Source: Variovorax boronicumulans (GTDB lineage: Bacteria > Pseudomonadota > Gammaproteobacteria > Burkholderiales > Burkholderiaceae_C). Taken from it: a DNA stretch of 64,000 nucleotides. The stretch lies in contig NZ_JAAAFX010000007.1 of the NCBI RefSeq assembly GCF_019352895.1, forward strand, positions 662,473-726,472, in the 5' to 3' direction. The position numbers and the translations under genes were made by a program. Shown in pieces: positions 24,843 to 33,239 of the stretch. The notes below the pieces were generated by a model. It saw only the letters and a program-made list of their open reading frames with translations. It was not told the origin of the DNA and made no database searches. Each line of letters starts with the position of its first letter. Position 1 is the first letter of the stretch.

Positions 24843-25472
24843 ATGCGTTACCCCTCTACCCACAAGGAAGAAGTCCGCGAGAAGCTGGTCAACAGCAGCC
24901 GAGCCATCGCCAAACGCGGTGGCTTCGACTCGACCGGCGTCGATGCACTGATGGGCGCGATCGGCCTGACCGGCGGTGCCTTCTATGCGCACTTCCCCTC
25001 GAAGCGCGCGCTGTTCACCGCGGTGATCGACGAAGAGGTCAAGAACAGCACCGAGATGCTCGCGGGCGACGAGGAGTCGCCCGGCGACCATGTCGCCAAG
25101 CGCATCCGCAGCTACCTCAGCACCTACCACGCGCTCAACCCCGAAGAGGGTTGCGTGCTGCCGACGCTGGGCCCCGAGATCGCGCGCGCCGCACCCGAGG
25201 TGCGCGAAGCGGTCGAGCGCGGCCTCAAGCAGACGCAGAAGAGCTGGAGCGCGCGCATCGGCGATCCCGATGCGGCCTGGGCGCTGATCGCGCAGTGCGT
25301 CGGCGCGCTGGTGCTGGCCCGTGCGGTGGAGAGCGAGTCCACGCGCAAGGAGATCCTGGCCTCGAGCCGGCGCTTCCTCGACAAGACCCATGCGCTGGAC
25401 GGCCCGATGCCGGCGTCCAAGGCTGCGCCCAAGGCTGCGCCCAAGGCGGCCGCCAAGCGCGCGCGGGACTAG
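24843..25472 (+). CDS. TetR/AcrR-family transcriptional regulator
   Basis: The 209-residue protein has an N-terminal TetR DNA-binding domain (about residues 12-58: IAKRGGFDSTGVDALM, then the recognition helix TGGAFYAHFPSKRALF). The C-terminal ligand domain is not specific enough to name an effector; the tail is a run of KAAPKAA repeats. It is divergent from the HCCA-isomerase/ligase/dehydrogenase operon and upstream of the SDR/thiolase/NMO operon, with palindromic sites in front of both. By analogy with PsrA/LiuR-type TetR proteins it probably represses these genes until an acyl-CoA binds; the effector is inferred. Confidence 0.9.
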   Translation: MRYPSTHKEEVREKLVNSSRAIAKRGGFDSTGVDALMGAIGLTGGAFYAHFPSKRALFTAVIDEEVKNSTEMLAGDEESPGDHVAKRIRSYLSTYHALNPEEGCVLPTLGPEIARAAPEVREAVERGLKQTQKSWSARIGDPDAAWALIAQCVGALVLARAVESESTRKEILASSRRFLDKTHALDGPMPASKAAPKAAPKAAAKRARD

Positions 25473-25565
25473 CTTCTGCCCGGCGCGCCGCGCGCGCGCC
25501 CTCTTCCTTCGATCCGCAAAACCGCCATTGACGCGGTGTCGCCTTTTGTTTAACGTCCTATTGTC

Positions 25566-25577
25566 AAACGGTCGTTT
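25566..25577. promoter_or_regulatory. Candidate TetR operator O2 (AAACGGTCGTTT)
   Basis: AAACGGTCGTTT is an AAACG/CGTTT palindrome with a two-base centre, matching the extended O1 site in ten of twelve positions. It ends about 15 bases before the start of the SDR gene and just before its ribosome site AAAAGG, a position where a bound repressor would block transcription. Confidence 0.5.
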
Positions 25578-25592
25578 TTTAAAAGGATGCGT

Positions 25593-26330
25593 ATGCAGTC
25601 GAGCGAAGAGAAAAAGGTGGCACTGGTCATCGGTGCAGGTGATTCCACAGGCGGCGCGATCGCCGAACGCTTCGCGCAGGAGGGCTACATCGCCTGCCTC
25701 ACGCGGCGCTCGGCCGACAAGCTCGAGCCGCTGCTCGAGGGCATCCGGGCCCAGGGCGGCCAGGCCTTCGGCTACGGCAGCGATGCGCGCAAGGAGGAAG
25801 AGGTCATCGCGCTGATCGAGCAGGTCGAGGCCGAGCACGGCCCGATCGAGGTGCTGGTGTTCAACATCGGCGCCAACGTGCCCTGCAGCATCCTCGAGGA
25901 GACCGCGCGCAAGTACTTCAAGATCTGGGAGATGGCCTGCCTGAGCGGCTTCCTCAATGCGCGCGAGGTGGCCAAGCGCATGGTCAAGCGCGGCCGCGGC
26001 ACGATCCTGTTCACCGGCGCCACCGCCGGCCTGCGCGGCTCCGCGAACTTCGCGGCCTTCGCCGGCGCCAAGCATGCGCTGCGCGCGCTGGCGCAGAGCA
26101 TGGCGCGCGAGCTGGGCCCGATGAACATCCACGTCGCGCATGTCGTGGTCGACGGCGCGATCGACACCGAGTTCATCCGCACCTCCTTCCCCGAGCGCTA
26201 TGCGCTGAAGGCGCAGGACGGCATCCTGAACCCCAAGCACATCGCCGAGAACTACTGGTACCTGCACACTCAGCCGCGCGACGCCTGGACCTTCGAGCTC
26301 GACCTGCGTCCCTACATGGAACGCTGGTAA
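25593..26330 (+). CDS. SDR-family oxidoreductase lacking the catalytic Tyr
   Basis: The 245-residue Rossmann protein has the nucleotide loop GAGDSTGGAIAERFA near residue 14 and the helix region ARELGPMNIHVAHVVVDGAIDT. At the active site the usual Y-x3-K reads F156-A-G-A-K160 (FAAFAGAK) and the Ser position lies in GATAG, so two catalytic residues differ. The ATG at 25593 is preferred over 25587 because AAAAGG then has proper spacing. It leads an operon with the thiolase (27-base gap) and the NMO-like gene. I recall the FAGAK form in many bacterial beta-oxidation loci, so it is probably a conserved subfamily rather than damage. Confidence 0.85.
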   Translation: MQSSEEKKVALVIGAGDSTGGAIAERFAQEGYIACLTRRSADKLEPLLEGIRAQGGQAFGYGSDARKEEEVIALIEQVEAEHGPIEVLVFNIGANVPCSILEETARKYFKIWEMACLSGFLNAREVAKRMVKRGRGTILFTGATAGLRGSANFAAFAGAKHALRALAQSMARELGPMNIHVAHVVVDGAIDTEFIRTSFPERYALKAQDGILNPKHIAENYWYLHTQPRDAWTFELDLRPYMERW

Positions 26331-26357
26331 GTCCTGCCCCACGAGAAAGACCTACCC

Positions 26358-27542
26358 ATGAGAGAAGCCGTCATCGTCTCCACCGCGCGCACCGGCATCG
26401 GCCGCGCGTTCAAGGGCGCACTCAACCACATCCCATCGCCCACGCTCACCGGCCATGTGATCGCGCATGCCGTGGAGCGCGCGGGCATCGCCGGCGACCA
26501 GGTCGACGACGTCGTGATTGGCGCCGTGCTGACCGCCGGCACCGCCGGCATGAACCTCGCGCGCCTGGCCTCGCTGGCGGGTGGCCTGCCGGTCTCGGTG
26601 GCCGGCCAGACCATCGACCGCCAGTGCGCCTCGGGCCTGATGGCCATCGCGACCGCGGCCAAGCAGATCACCGGCGACGGCATGGACATCGTGGTGGCCG
26701 GCGGCCAGGAGAACATCTCCGCGGTGCAGAACGACTACACGCGCTGGGTGGCGGAGACCACCGACCCGGCGCTGATCGCACGCGTGCCGCATGCCTACAT
26801 GCCGATGCTGCAGACCGCGGAACTCGTGGCCAGCCGCTACGGCATCTCGCGCGAGGACCAGGACGCGTTCGCGGCCCGGTCGCAGCGCCGCACCGCGCAG
26901 GCACAGCGCGAGGGCCGCTTCGATGCCGAGATCGTGCCGATCACCACGCGCATGGCCGTGACCGACAAGCTGAGCGGCACCGTCAGCCATGTCGAGGTGA
27001 CGCTGGCGAAGGACGAGGGCAACCGGCCCGAGACCACCGAAGCCAGCCTGGCGGGCCTCAAGGCCGTGCTGCCCGACGGCGTGGTGACGGCCGGCAACGC
27101 GAGCCAGCTGTCCGACGGCGCCTCGGCCAGCGTGCTGATGGATGCGAAGCTCGCCGAGCGCCGCGGCCTCGCGCCGCTGGGCCTCTACCGCGGCATGTCG
27201 GTGGCCGGCTGCGCGCCCGAGGAGATGGGCATCGGCCCGGTGCTGGCCGTGCCCAAGCTGCTGAAGCAGCACGGCCTCAAGGTCGAGGACATCGGCCTGT
27301 GGGAACTCAACGAGGCCTTCGCCAGCCAGGCCCTCTACTGCCAGCGGCAGCTCGACATCGACCCCGAGCGCCTCAACGTGAACGGCGGCGGCATCTCCAT
27401 CGGCCACCCCTACGGCATGACGGGCGCGCGGCTGGTCGGCCACGCGCTGATCGAGGGCCGCCGGCGCGGCGTGCGCTACGTCGTCGTCACCATGTGCATC
27501 GGCGGCGGCATGGGCGCCGCGGCGCTGTTCGAAGTCGCCTGA
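26358..27542 (+). CDS. Acetyl-CoA acyltransferase (thiolase)
   Basis: The 394-residue thiolase cleaves a 3-oxoacyl-CoA with CoA, or condenses two acyl-CoAs. Catalytic features are present: Cys90 in DRQCASG, NEAF, GHPYGMTG with the catalytic His, and CIGGGMG with the second Cys near the C-terminus. It lies between the SDR and the NMO-like genes in one operon. With the divergent ligase and dehydrogenase it supplies most steps of a beta-oxidation cycle; no enoyl-CoA hydratase is encoded nearby, so that step must come from elsewhere. Confidence 0.92.
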   Translation: MREAVIVSTARTGIGRAFKGALNHIPSPTLTGHVIAHAVERAGIAGDQVDDVVIGAVLTAGTAGMNLARLASLAGGLPVSVAGQTIDRQCASGLMAIATAAKQITGDGMDIVVAGGQENISAVQNDYTRWVAETTDPALIARVPHAYMPMLQTAELVASRYGISREDQDAFAARSQRRTAQAQREGRFDAEIVPITTRMAVTDKLSGTVSHVEVTLAKDEGNRPETTEASLAGLKAVLPDGVVTAGNASQLSDGASASVLMDAKLAERRGLAPLGLYRGMSVAGCAPEEMGIGPVLAVPKLLKQHGLKVEDIGLWELNEAFASQALYCQRQLDIDPERLNVNGGGISIGHPYGMTGARLVGHALIEGRRRGVRYVVVTMCIGGGMGAAALFEVA

Positions 27543-27588
27543 GGCGGCACCTGCTTTCTTTGACAACACCCGACAACGAGGACTTTCC

Positions 27589-28596
27589 ATGAAGACACGC
27601 ATCACCGAACTCTTCGGCATCCAGCACCCCATCATCCAGGGCGGTATGCACTACGTCGGCTTCGCCGAACTGGCCGCCGCGGTGTCGAACGCCGGCGGCC
27701 TGGGGCTGATCACCGGCCTCACGCAGCGCACGCCCGAGCTGCTGGCCAAGGAGATCGCGCGCTGCCGCGAGATGACCGACAAGCCCTTCGGCGTGAACCT
27801 GACCTTCCTGCCGACCTTCTCGGCGCCGCCCTATGCCGAGTACATCGCTGCGATCGCCGAGGGCGGCGTGCGCATCGTCGAGACGGCCGGTCGCAGCCCC
27901 GAGGCCTACATGCCCGCGCTCAAGGCCGCGGGCATCAAGGTGATCCACAAGTGCACCTCGGTTCGGCATTCGCTTAAGGCCGAGCAGATCGGCTGCGACG
28001 CGGTCAGCGTCGACGGCTTCGAATGCGGCGGCCATCCGGGCGAGGACGACATGCCCAACATGATCCTGCTGCCGCGCGCGGCCGACGAACTGAAGATCCC
28101 CTTCGTGGCCTCGGGCGGCATGGCCGACGCGCGCAGCCTGGTGGCCGCGCTCGCGATGGGCGCCGAAGGCATCAACATGGGCACGCGTTTCGTCGCGACC
28201 CAGGAGGCGCCGGTGCACCAGAACGTCAAGGACGCGATCGTGGCGGCGTCCGAACTCGACACCCGCCTGGTCATGCGCTCGCTGCGCAACACCGAGCGCG
28301 TGCTGAAGAACGCCGGCGTCGACCGCCTGATGGCGATCGAGCGCGAGAAGGGCGACGCGATCAGGATCGAGGACGTCTACGACCAGGTCGCGGGCGTCTA
28401 TCCGCGGGTGATGGTCGACGGCGAGATGGACGCCGGCGCCTGGAGCTGCGGCATGGTGGTGGGCCTGATCCACGACATCCCGACCGTGAAGGAACTGATC
28501 GACCGCATCATGGCGGATGCCGAAGTGCTGATCCGCCAGCGGCTGCAGCGCATGCTGACGCTGAGCCTGGCGCAGCGCACGGCCGAGATGGCCTGA
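27589..28596 (+). CDS. Nitronate monooxygenase-like FMN protein (NMO/2-nitropropane dioxygenase family)
   Basis: The 335-residue TIM-barrel protein starts with the family hallmark IQHPIIQGGM and carries GLGLITG, ECGGHPG and the FMN phosphate-binding IPFVASGGMAD and GAEGINMGTRF segments. Members oxidise alkyl nitronates, but many act in unsaturated or branched acyl-CoA pathways as FMN oxidoreductases or enoyl reductases. The location at the end of the SDR-thiolase operon favours a role on an acyl-CoA intermediate. A strong terminator follows 12 bases after the stop. Confidence 0.85.
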   Translation: MKTRITELFGIQHPIIQGGMHYVGFAELAAAVSNAGGLGLITGLTQRTPELLAKEIARCREMTDKPFGVNLTFLPTFSAPPYAEYIAAIAEGGVRIVETAGRSPEAYMPALKAAGIKVIHKCTSVRHSLKAEQIGCDAVSVDGFECGGHPGEDDMPNMILLPRAADELKIPFVASGGMADARSLVAALAMGAEGINMGTRFVATQEAPVHQNVKDAIVAASELDTRLVMRSLRNTERVLKNAGVDRLMAIEREKGDAIRIEDVYDQVAGVYPRVMVDGEMDAGAWSCGMVVGLIHDIPTVKELIDRIMADAEVLIRQRLQRMLTLSLAQRTAEMA

Positions 28597-28608
28597 GCAT
28601 CGAGCAGC

Positions 28609-28643
28609 GCGATCCGCCGCACGGGCCGGCGGATCGCCTTTTT
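28609..28643. terminator. Rho-independent terminator, probably bidirectional
   Basis: Perfect 11-base stem GCGATCCGCCG (28609-28619) and CGGCGGATCGC (28627-28637), seven-base loop, then CTTTTT. It ends the SDR-thiolase-NMO operon and sits just before the convergent end of the AMP-binding gene, so it may also stop the Liv operon. Confidence 0.9.
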
Positions 28644-28651
28644 CTCCAAGC

Positions 28652-30394
28652 CTAGGCGTACAGCCCGTCGATCATCCCCGCGTATTTCGACTCGATCACG
28701 CGCCGGCGCAGGCGCAGCTGCGGCGTGAGTTCCTCGTCGTGCCCGCCCAGCAGCCGGGGCAGGATCGCGAAGCGATGAATGCGCCGGCCCGCGGGCAGGC
28801 CCGCGTTGAGCGCTTCGAGCTGCTGCGCGATCAACTGCTGGATTTCCGGCTGCGCGACCAGCTGCGCATAGTCGGTGTAGGGCACGTGGTGGTCCTGCGC
28901 GTACTTGAACACCCGCTCGGGCTCCAGTGCCAGCACGCAGGTGCAATGCGCGCGCCGGGCGCGCACCAGCATCGCATCCGACACATAGGCGTTGGCGCGC
29001 AGCAGGCGCTCGAGTTCGTCGGCCACCAGCGTGTCGCCAGGCGCGGCCTCGATGCGCTCGCTGCGCCGGCCGACGATGCGAAGACTGCCGCCGCCATGCA
29101 TGGCGCCGAGGTCGCCCGTGGCGAGCCAGCCGTCCGCCGGCGCCGTGCCGGCCTGCAGCGCGCCGGCCGACCAGTAGCCCGCCAGCACGGCCGGCCCCCG
29201 GAGCAGGATCTCGCCGTCGGCGGCCAGCCGCACCTCGGTGCGTGGCGCCGGGGGCACGCCCTCGGCCTGCAGCCAGACCATGCCGCAGGCTTCCGCGAGC
29301 CCGTAGACCTCGGCCAGCGGCAGGCCCAGCGCGGTGTACCACTGCAGCAGCGGCTCGGACAGCGAGGCGGCGCTCACCAGCGCGAGCCGCGCGCGCGCCA
29401 GGCCCAGCGAGGCGCGCACGCGCCTCAGCGCGGTGCGGCCGATCCAGCCGGGGCGCCGGGCCGCCACGCTGCGGCGGTAGAGCCGCTGGAAGGCGGGCCG
29501 GGTGTCGCCCGCGAGGATGTCGGTGCGCGCATGCAGCCGCTCCCAGAAGCGCGGCGGCCCCGAGACCCAGTGCGGTGCGGCTTCGCGCAGGTCGTTGAAC
29601 ACCGTGCCCGGGCTTTCGGCGAAGTGCACCAGGCCGCCCGCCACCAGCGGGATGCCGGTGGCCAGCAGCCGCTCGTCGGCCTGGGCCAGCGGCGCGAAGG
29701 ACAGCGAGTGGTCGCCGGCCTGCGCGCCCAGGCCGGCCTGCAAGGCCTGCACCTGGTGCAGCAACGCCTGCTGCGTCACGGCCGCGAGCCGCGCGGGCGC
29801 GCTGGTGCCCGCGGTGCCGATCAGCGCCGCGACCTGCGCGCCGGTGCCGGCCGCGATGCGGGCCTCGAACAGGGCGGTGTCCGGGTGCTGCCGACCCTGC
29901 TGCACCAGCGCGGCATAGGTGCCCACGGCCGGGTCGGCCAGCCCGCGCAGGCCGCGGTCGTCGATCACGCAGATCCGGCGCAGCGCGGGGCAGCGTTCGC
30001 GCGCCTGCAGGGCCTTCATCAGCTGCTCGGCGTTCTCCACCAGCAGCACGCGCGTGCCAGCTTCGTGCAGCGCATGCGCGACCTCTTCGTCTGAGCTCGA
30101 GGGGTAGAGGCCGTGGCTCACGAAACCCATGGCCTGCGCGGCCAGGTCCATGCAGAGCCACTCGGGACGGTTGTGCGAAAGGATCGACACCACCTCGCCC
30201 GGCTGCAGGCCGGCGGCGTCGAGCGCCAGGCCGAGCGCGCGCGCCTCGTCGAAGTAGCGGCCCCAGTCCATCGTGGTCCAGATGCCCAGCCGCTTGTGGC
30301 GCAGCGCGGGCTGCGCGGCCCATTGCGTGCAGCGCTGGCGCCACCATTGCGGCAGCGTGGCGACGCCGCCGGGCGGCAGCGCGTCCTCGGCCAT
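28652..30394 (-). CDS. Acyl-CoA-synthetase-like AMP-binding protein with eroded catalytic motifs
   Basis: The 580-residue protein keeps the overall layout of long-chain acyl-CoA synthetases (RPEWLCMDLAAQAMGFVSHGLYP at the front, GWLATGDLGAM and a REP-like C-terminal domain). The P-loop reads GTAGTSAPARLA at about residues 193-204 where TSGTTGxPKG is expected, the YGxTE motif is YGLAE, and the C-terminal catalytic Lys region reads LTPQLRLRRR with Arg. The reading frame is long and intact, so it is not a simple pseudogene. The ATG at 30394 is used; a GTG at 30403 overlaps the binding-protein stop. It is the last gene of the Liv operon and may be a non-catalytic ligand-binding or partner protein. 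Confidence 0.75.
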   Translation of the reverse strand: MAEDALPPGGVATLPQWWRQRCTQWAAQPALRHKRLGIWTTMDWGRYFDEARALGLALDAAGLQPGEVVSILSHNRPEWLCMDLAAQAMGFVSHGLYPSSSDEEVAHALHEAGTRVLLVENAEQLMKALQARERCPALRRICVIDDRGLRGLADPAVGTYAALVQQGRQHPDTALFEARIAAGTGAQVAALIGTAGTSAPARLAAVTQQALLHQVQALQAGLGAQAGDHSLSFAPLAQADERLLATGIPLVAGGLVHFAESPGTVFNDLREAAPHWVSGPPRFWERLHARTDILAGDTRPAFQRLYRRSVAARRPGWIGRTALRRVRASLGLARARLALVSAASLSEPLLQWYTALGLPLAEVYGLAEACGMVWLQAEGVPPAPRTEVRLAADGEILLRGPAVLAGYWSAGALQAGTAPADGWLATGDLGAMHGGGSLRIVGRRSERIEAAPGDTLVADELERLLRANAYVSDAMLVRARRAHCTCVLALEPERVFKYAQDHHVPYTDYAQLVAQPEIQQLIAQQLEALNAGLPAGRRIHRFAILPRLLGGHDEELTPQLRLRRRVIESKYAGMIDGLYA

Positions 30395-30399
30395 GGCGT

Positions 30400-31590
30400 T
30401 CACGCGCTCTTCGCCGGATCGAGCACGCCCGAGCGGCCGATCCACTGACCCTTGACCACCTGTTCGACCTGGATCCACTCGGGGTCGACGTGGCCGTTGC
30501 TGTAGTGCTGTGCGTCGTAGGAAGACAGGCCGCGGTACTTCGAGGCCTGCAGTGCCTTTACCAGGCTGTCGGTGGTCAGCGTGCGGCCGGCCGCCTCCAC
30601 GCCCTGGAAGAACCACGAGGCATAGTCGTAGAAGGCCAGCGAGATGTCCTGCGGCTCGAGCTTGAAGCGCTTGCGGTAGCTGTCGGCCCAGGTCTTCTCG
30701 GCCGCCGAGACCTGGTCCGCCGGCGTGATGCGCCAGGTGCCGATGCCGTAGAGCCCTTCGACCGAGGCCTTGCCCAGCGTGGCCGTGAGTTCGGCGCGGC
30801 CGGGGCTGGAGGTCAGCACGTTGACGTCGGTCCAGCCCAGCTTCTTCACCTCGGCTGCCACCGCGATCGTCTCGCGCGTGGTGGTGGCGGCCACGATCAG
30901 GTCGGCGCCCGCGGCCTTCATGCGCGCGACCTGCGAGGAGAAGTCGATGTCGCCGACCTTGTAGCTGGCCTCGGCCACCAGCGTGAGCTTGCGGGCCTGC
31001 AGCGCGCTCTTCACGCCCTTGCCCACGAGGTCGCCGAAGGGGCCTTCCTGGTAGATGAAGCCGACCTTCTTGCTGCCCAGGTTCTCCACCGCCCAGCGGA
31101 TGCCGGCGGCGGTGCTGGTGTCGTAGTGGATGTTGTTGGTGAACAGCAGCGGCGAGTTGCCCGCGGCCTGGCGCACCAGCGCCGAGGCGGCATAGGGCGC
31201 GAAGCAGACGATGCCCGCATCGACCAGCTTCTTGGCCGTGGCCACGGTCGGGCCCGAGCCGAAGGGGCACAGCATCGCGAAGATCTCGTCGCGCCGGATC
31301 AGCTTGTCCACCGCGCGCACCGCCTGCGAGGCCTGGCTCGCGTTGTCCTCGATCACGAAGCGGATCTTGCGGCCGTGCAGGCCGCCGGCCTCGTTGAGCT
31401 CGTCGACGCGCATCTGCAGGCCGTTGCGGATCGGCGGTGCCGCCACCGACACCGGCCCCGAGAGGTCCAGGTGCGTGCCGATCACGATCTCCTTGTCGGA
31501 GATGCCGCCGGCGCGCGCGGGCAGCGCCAGGAAGGCCGGTGCGAGCCCGGCCAGGCCCGAGCTCAGGAGGGTTCTGCGTCGAAGGGTCAT
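30400..31590 (-). CDS. Liv-type periplasmic substrate-binding protein
   Basis: The 396-residue protein has a signal peptide with an RRR start (MTLRRRTLL) ending near PARAG, so Tat export is possible. The mature part starts EIVIGTHLDLSGP, the standard opening of the LivK family (periplasmic binding fold type I), and continues with the GLQMRVDELNEAGGLHGRKI segment. It delivers a small amino- or carboxylic-acid ligand to LivHMGF encoded upstream. GGAG lies before the ATG at 31590. The association with acyl-CoA genes suggests a carboxylate rather than an amino acid; ligand not determined. Confidence 0.9.
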   Translation of the reverse strand: MTLRRRTLLSSGLAGLAPAFLALPARAGGISDKEIVIGTHLDLSGPVSVAAPPIRNGLQMRVDELNEAGGLHGRKIRFVIEDNASQASQAVRAVDKLIRRDEIFAMLCPFGSGPTVATAKKLVDAGIVCFAPYAASALVRQAAGNSPLLFTNNIHYDTSTAAGIRWAVENLGSKKVGFIYQEGPFGDLVGKGVKSALQARKLTLVAEASYKVGDIDFSSQVARMKAAGADLIVAATTTRETIAVAAEVKKLGWTDVNVLTSSPGRAELTATLGKASVEGLYGIGTWRITPADQVSAAEKTWADSYRKRFKLEPQDISLAFYDYASWFFQGVEAAGRTLTTDSLVKALQASKYRGLSSYDAQHYSNGHVDPEWIQVEQVVKGQWIGRSGVLDPAKSA

Positions 31591-31640
31591 GGGTGTCTCC
31601 AGTGGATGTCGTTGAAAGTCGTGCGTCGCGTGCAGGTACG

Positions 31641-32426
31641 TCAATGCCAGCTCAGACTGCGCCGCGGCGGGCGCACGCCGCCCGCGGTGCCGTGCGCCAC
31701 GTGCGCGACCGCATGGCCGAGGTAGAAGCGCTGGACGTCGTCGCGCGCGCTCAGCTCGGCGCAACTGCCGGCCGCGACCACGCGGCCCAGCTCGACGATG
31801 TAGCCGTCGTCGGCCGAGGCCAGCGCGATCGCGGCGTTCTGTTCCACCACCAGCACGGCGGTGTGGGTCTCGGCGCTGATGCGCCGGACGATGCCGAAGA
31901 TCTCCTTGGTGAACAGCGGCGACAGGCCCAGCGAGGGCTCGTCGAGCAGCAGCAGCCGGGGCTGGGCCATGAAGGCGCGGCCGATGGCCACCATCTGCTG
32001 CTCGCCGCCCGAGAGCAGTCCGGCGCGCTGCCGGCGGCGTTCGCGCAGCCGCGGGAACCAGTCGTAGACGCGCTCGAGGTCGCGCGCGATGCCTTCGCGC
32101 GGGCGCCGCGCGAACGCGCCCATGCGCAGGTTCTCCTCCACCGTGAGGAAGGGAAAGAGCTGGCGGCCTTCGGGCACCAGCACCACGCCGGCGCGGCAGA
32201 CCGCATCGGCATCGAGGCCGTCGATGCGCCGGCCGTCGAAGTGCACGCTGCCGCGCGCCGGGTCTATCACGCCCGCGATGGTGTTGAGCAGCGTGGTCTT
32301 GCCCGCGCCGTTGGCGCCCAGCACCGCCACGATGCGGCCGGCCTGGACCTCAAGGCTCACGCCCCGGATGGCGTTGACCGGGCCGTACCAGGTCTCGATG
32401 TTGCGCACGGAAAGCAGCGTGTCCAC
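31641..32426 (-). CDS. livF: LivF-like ABC transporter ATPase
   Basis: A 261-residue ABC ATPase with Walker A GANGAGKTT (about residues 37-45), signature LSGGEQQ and Walker B LLLLDEPSLGL, followed by the short PLF segment typical of LivF. It starts with GTG, three bases after the livG stop. It forms the cytoplasmic motor with LivG. The tail GGVRPPRRSLSWH after about residue 245 is longer than usual for LivF. Confidence 0.92.
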   Translation of the reverse strand: MDTLLSVRNIETWYGPVNAIRGVSLEVQAGRIVAVLGANGAGKTTLLNTIAGVIDPARGSVHFDGRRIDGLDADAVCRAGVVLVPEGRQLFPFLTVEENLRMGAFARRPREGIARDLERVYDWFPRLRERRRQRAGLLSGGEQQMVAIGRAFMAQPRLLLLDEPSLGLSPLFTKEIFGIVRRISAETHTAVLVVEQNAAIALASADDGYIVELGRVVAAGSCAELSARDDVQRFYLGHAVAHVAHGTAGGVRPPRRSLSWH

Positions 32427-32429
32427 GGT

Positions 32430-33239
32430 TCAGGTCCCCAGGTAGGCGGCGATCACGCGCGGATCGGACTGCACTTCGGCCGGCGTGCCCGTCATCAGCA
32501 CCTGGCCCTGCTCCATCACGAGCACGCGGTCGGCCACGGCCGAGACCAGCGACATGTCGTGCTCGACCATCACCACCGTGATGCCCAGTTCGTTCTGGAT
32601 GTCCTCGATCCAGTAGGCGAGCTCGCGCGTTTCCTCCGGGTTGAGGCCGGAGGCCGGCTCGTCGAGCAGCAGCAGCGAAGGCTCGGCCGCGAGCGCCCGG
32701 CCGAGCTCGACGATCTTGCGGATGCCGTAGGGCAGGCCCGCCACCGGGCTCATGCGGTAGGGCGTGAGCGCGAGGAAGTCGATCACCTGCTCGACGCGTT
32801 CTCGGCTCAGGAGTTCGGCGCGCTGCACCGACGGCAGGTTGAGCATCTGCGAGAACACGTTGCCGTGCGGCGCGCGGTGCCGGCCCAGCAGCAGGTTCTC
32901 GAGCACGGTCGCGCCCTCGAACAGCTCGATGTTCTGGAAGGTGCGCGCCACGCCGCGCCGCACGATGTCGTGGCGCGCCACGCGCGTGATGTCCTGGCCG
33001 GCCACGCGAATGCGGCCGCTGCTGGCGTCGAACACGCGCGTGACCAGGTTGAAGACCGAGGTCTTGCCCGCGCCGTTGGGGCCGATGATCGCGAACACCT
33101 CGCCGCGCTGCACGGAGAAGTGCACGTCGCGCACCGCCTTCACGCCGCCGAAGGACAGGCTCAGGCCGTCGACCTCGAGCAGCGGCTCGGACGCGGCATC
33201 GCGGATCGCGACCGATTCGGGAATGCTCAGCGCTTTCAT
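32430..33239 (-). CDS. livG: LivG-like ABC transporter ATPase
   Basis: A 269-residue ABC ATPase with Walker A GPNGAGKTS, the LivG-type signature LPYGIRKIVELGRAL and Walker B LLLLDEPASGLNPEE. The ATG overlaps the livM stop (ATGA). Together with LivF it powers uptake through LivH and LivM. An N-terminal extension of about 20 residues precedes the first strand LLEVDGLSLSFGG. Confidence 0.92.
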   Translation of the reverse strand: MKALSIPESVAIRDAASEPLLEVDGLSLSFGGVKAVRDVHFSVQRGEVFAIIGPNGAGKTSVFNLVTRVFDASSGRIRVAGQDITRVARHDIVRRGVARTFQNIELFEGATVLENLLLGRHRAPHGNVFSQMLNLPSVQRAELLSRERVEQVIDFLALTPYRMSPVAGLPYGIRKIVELGRALAAEPSLLLLDEPASGLNPEETRELAYWIEDIQNELGITVVMVEHDMSLVSAVADRVLVMEQGQVLMTGTPAEVQSDPRVIAAYLGT

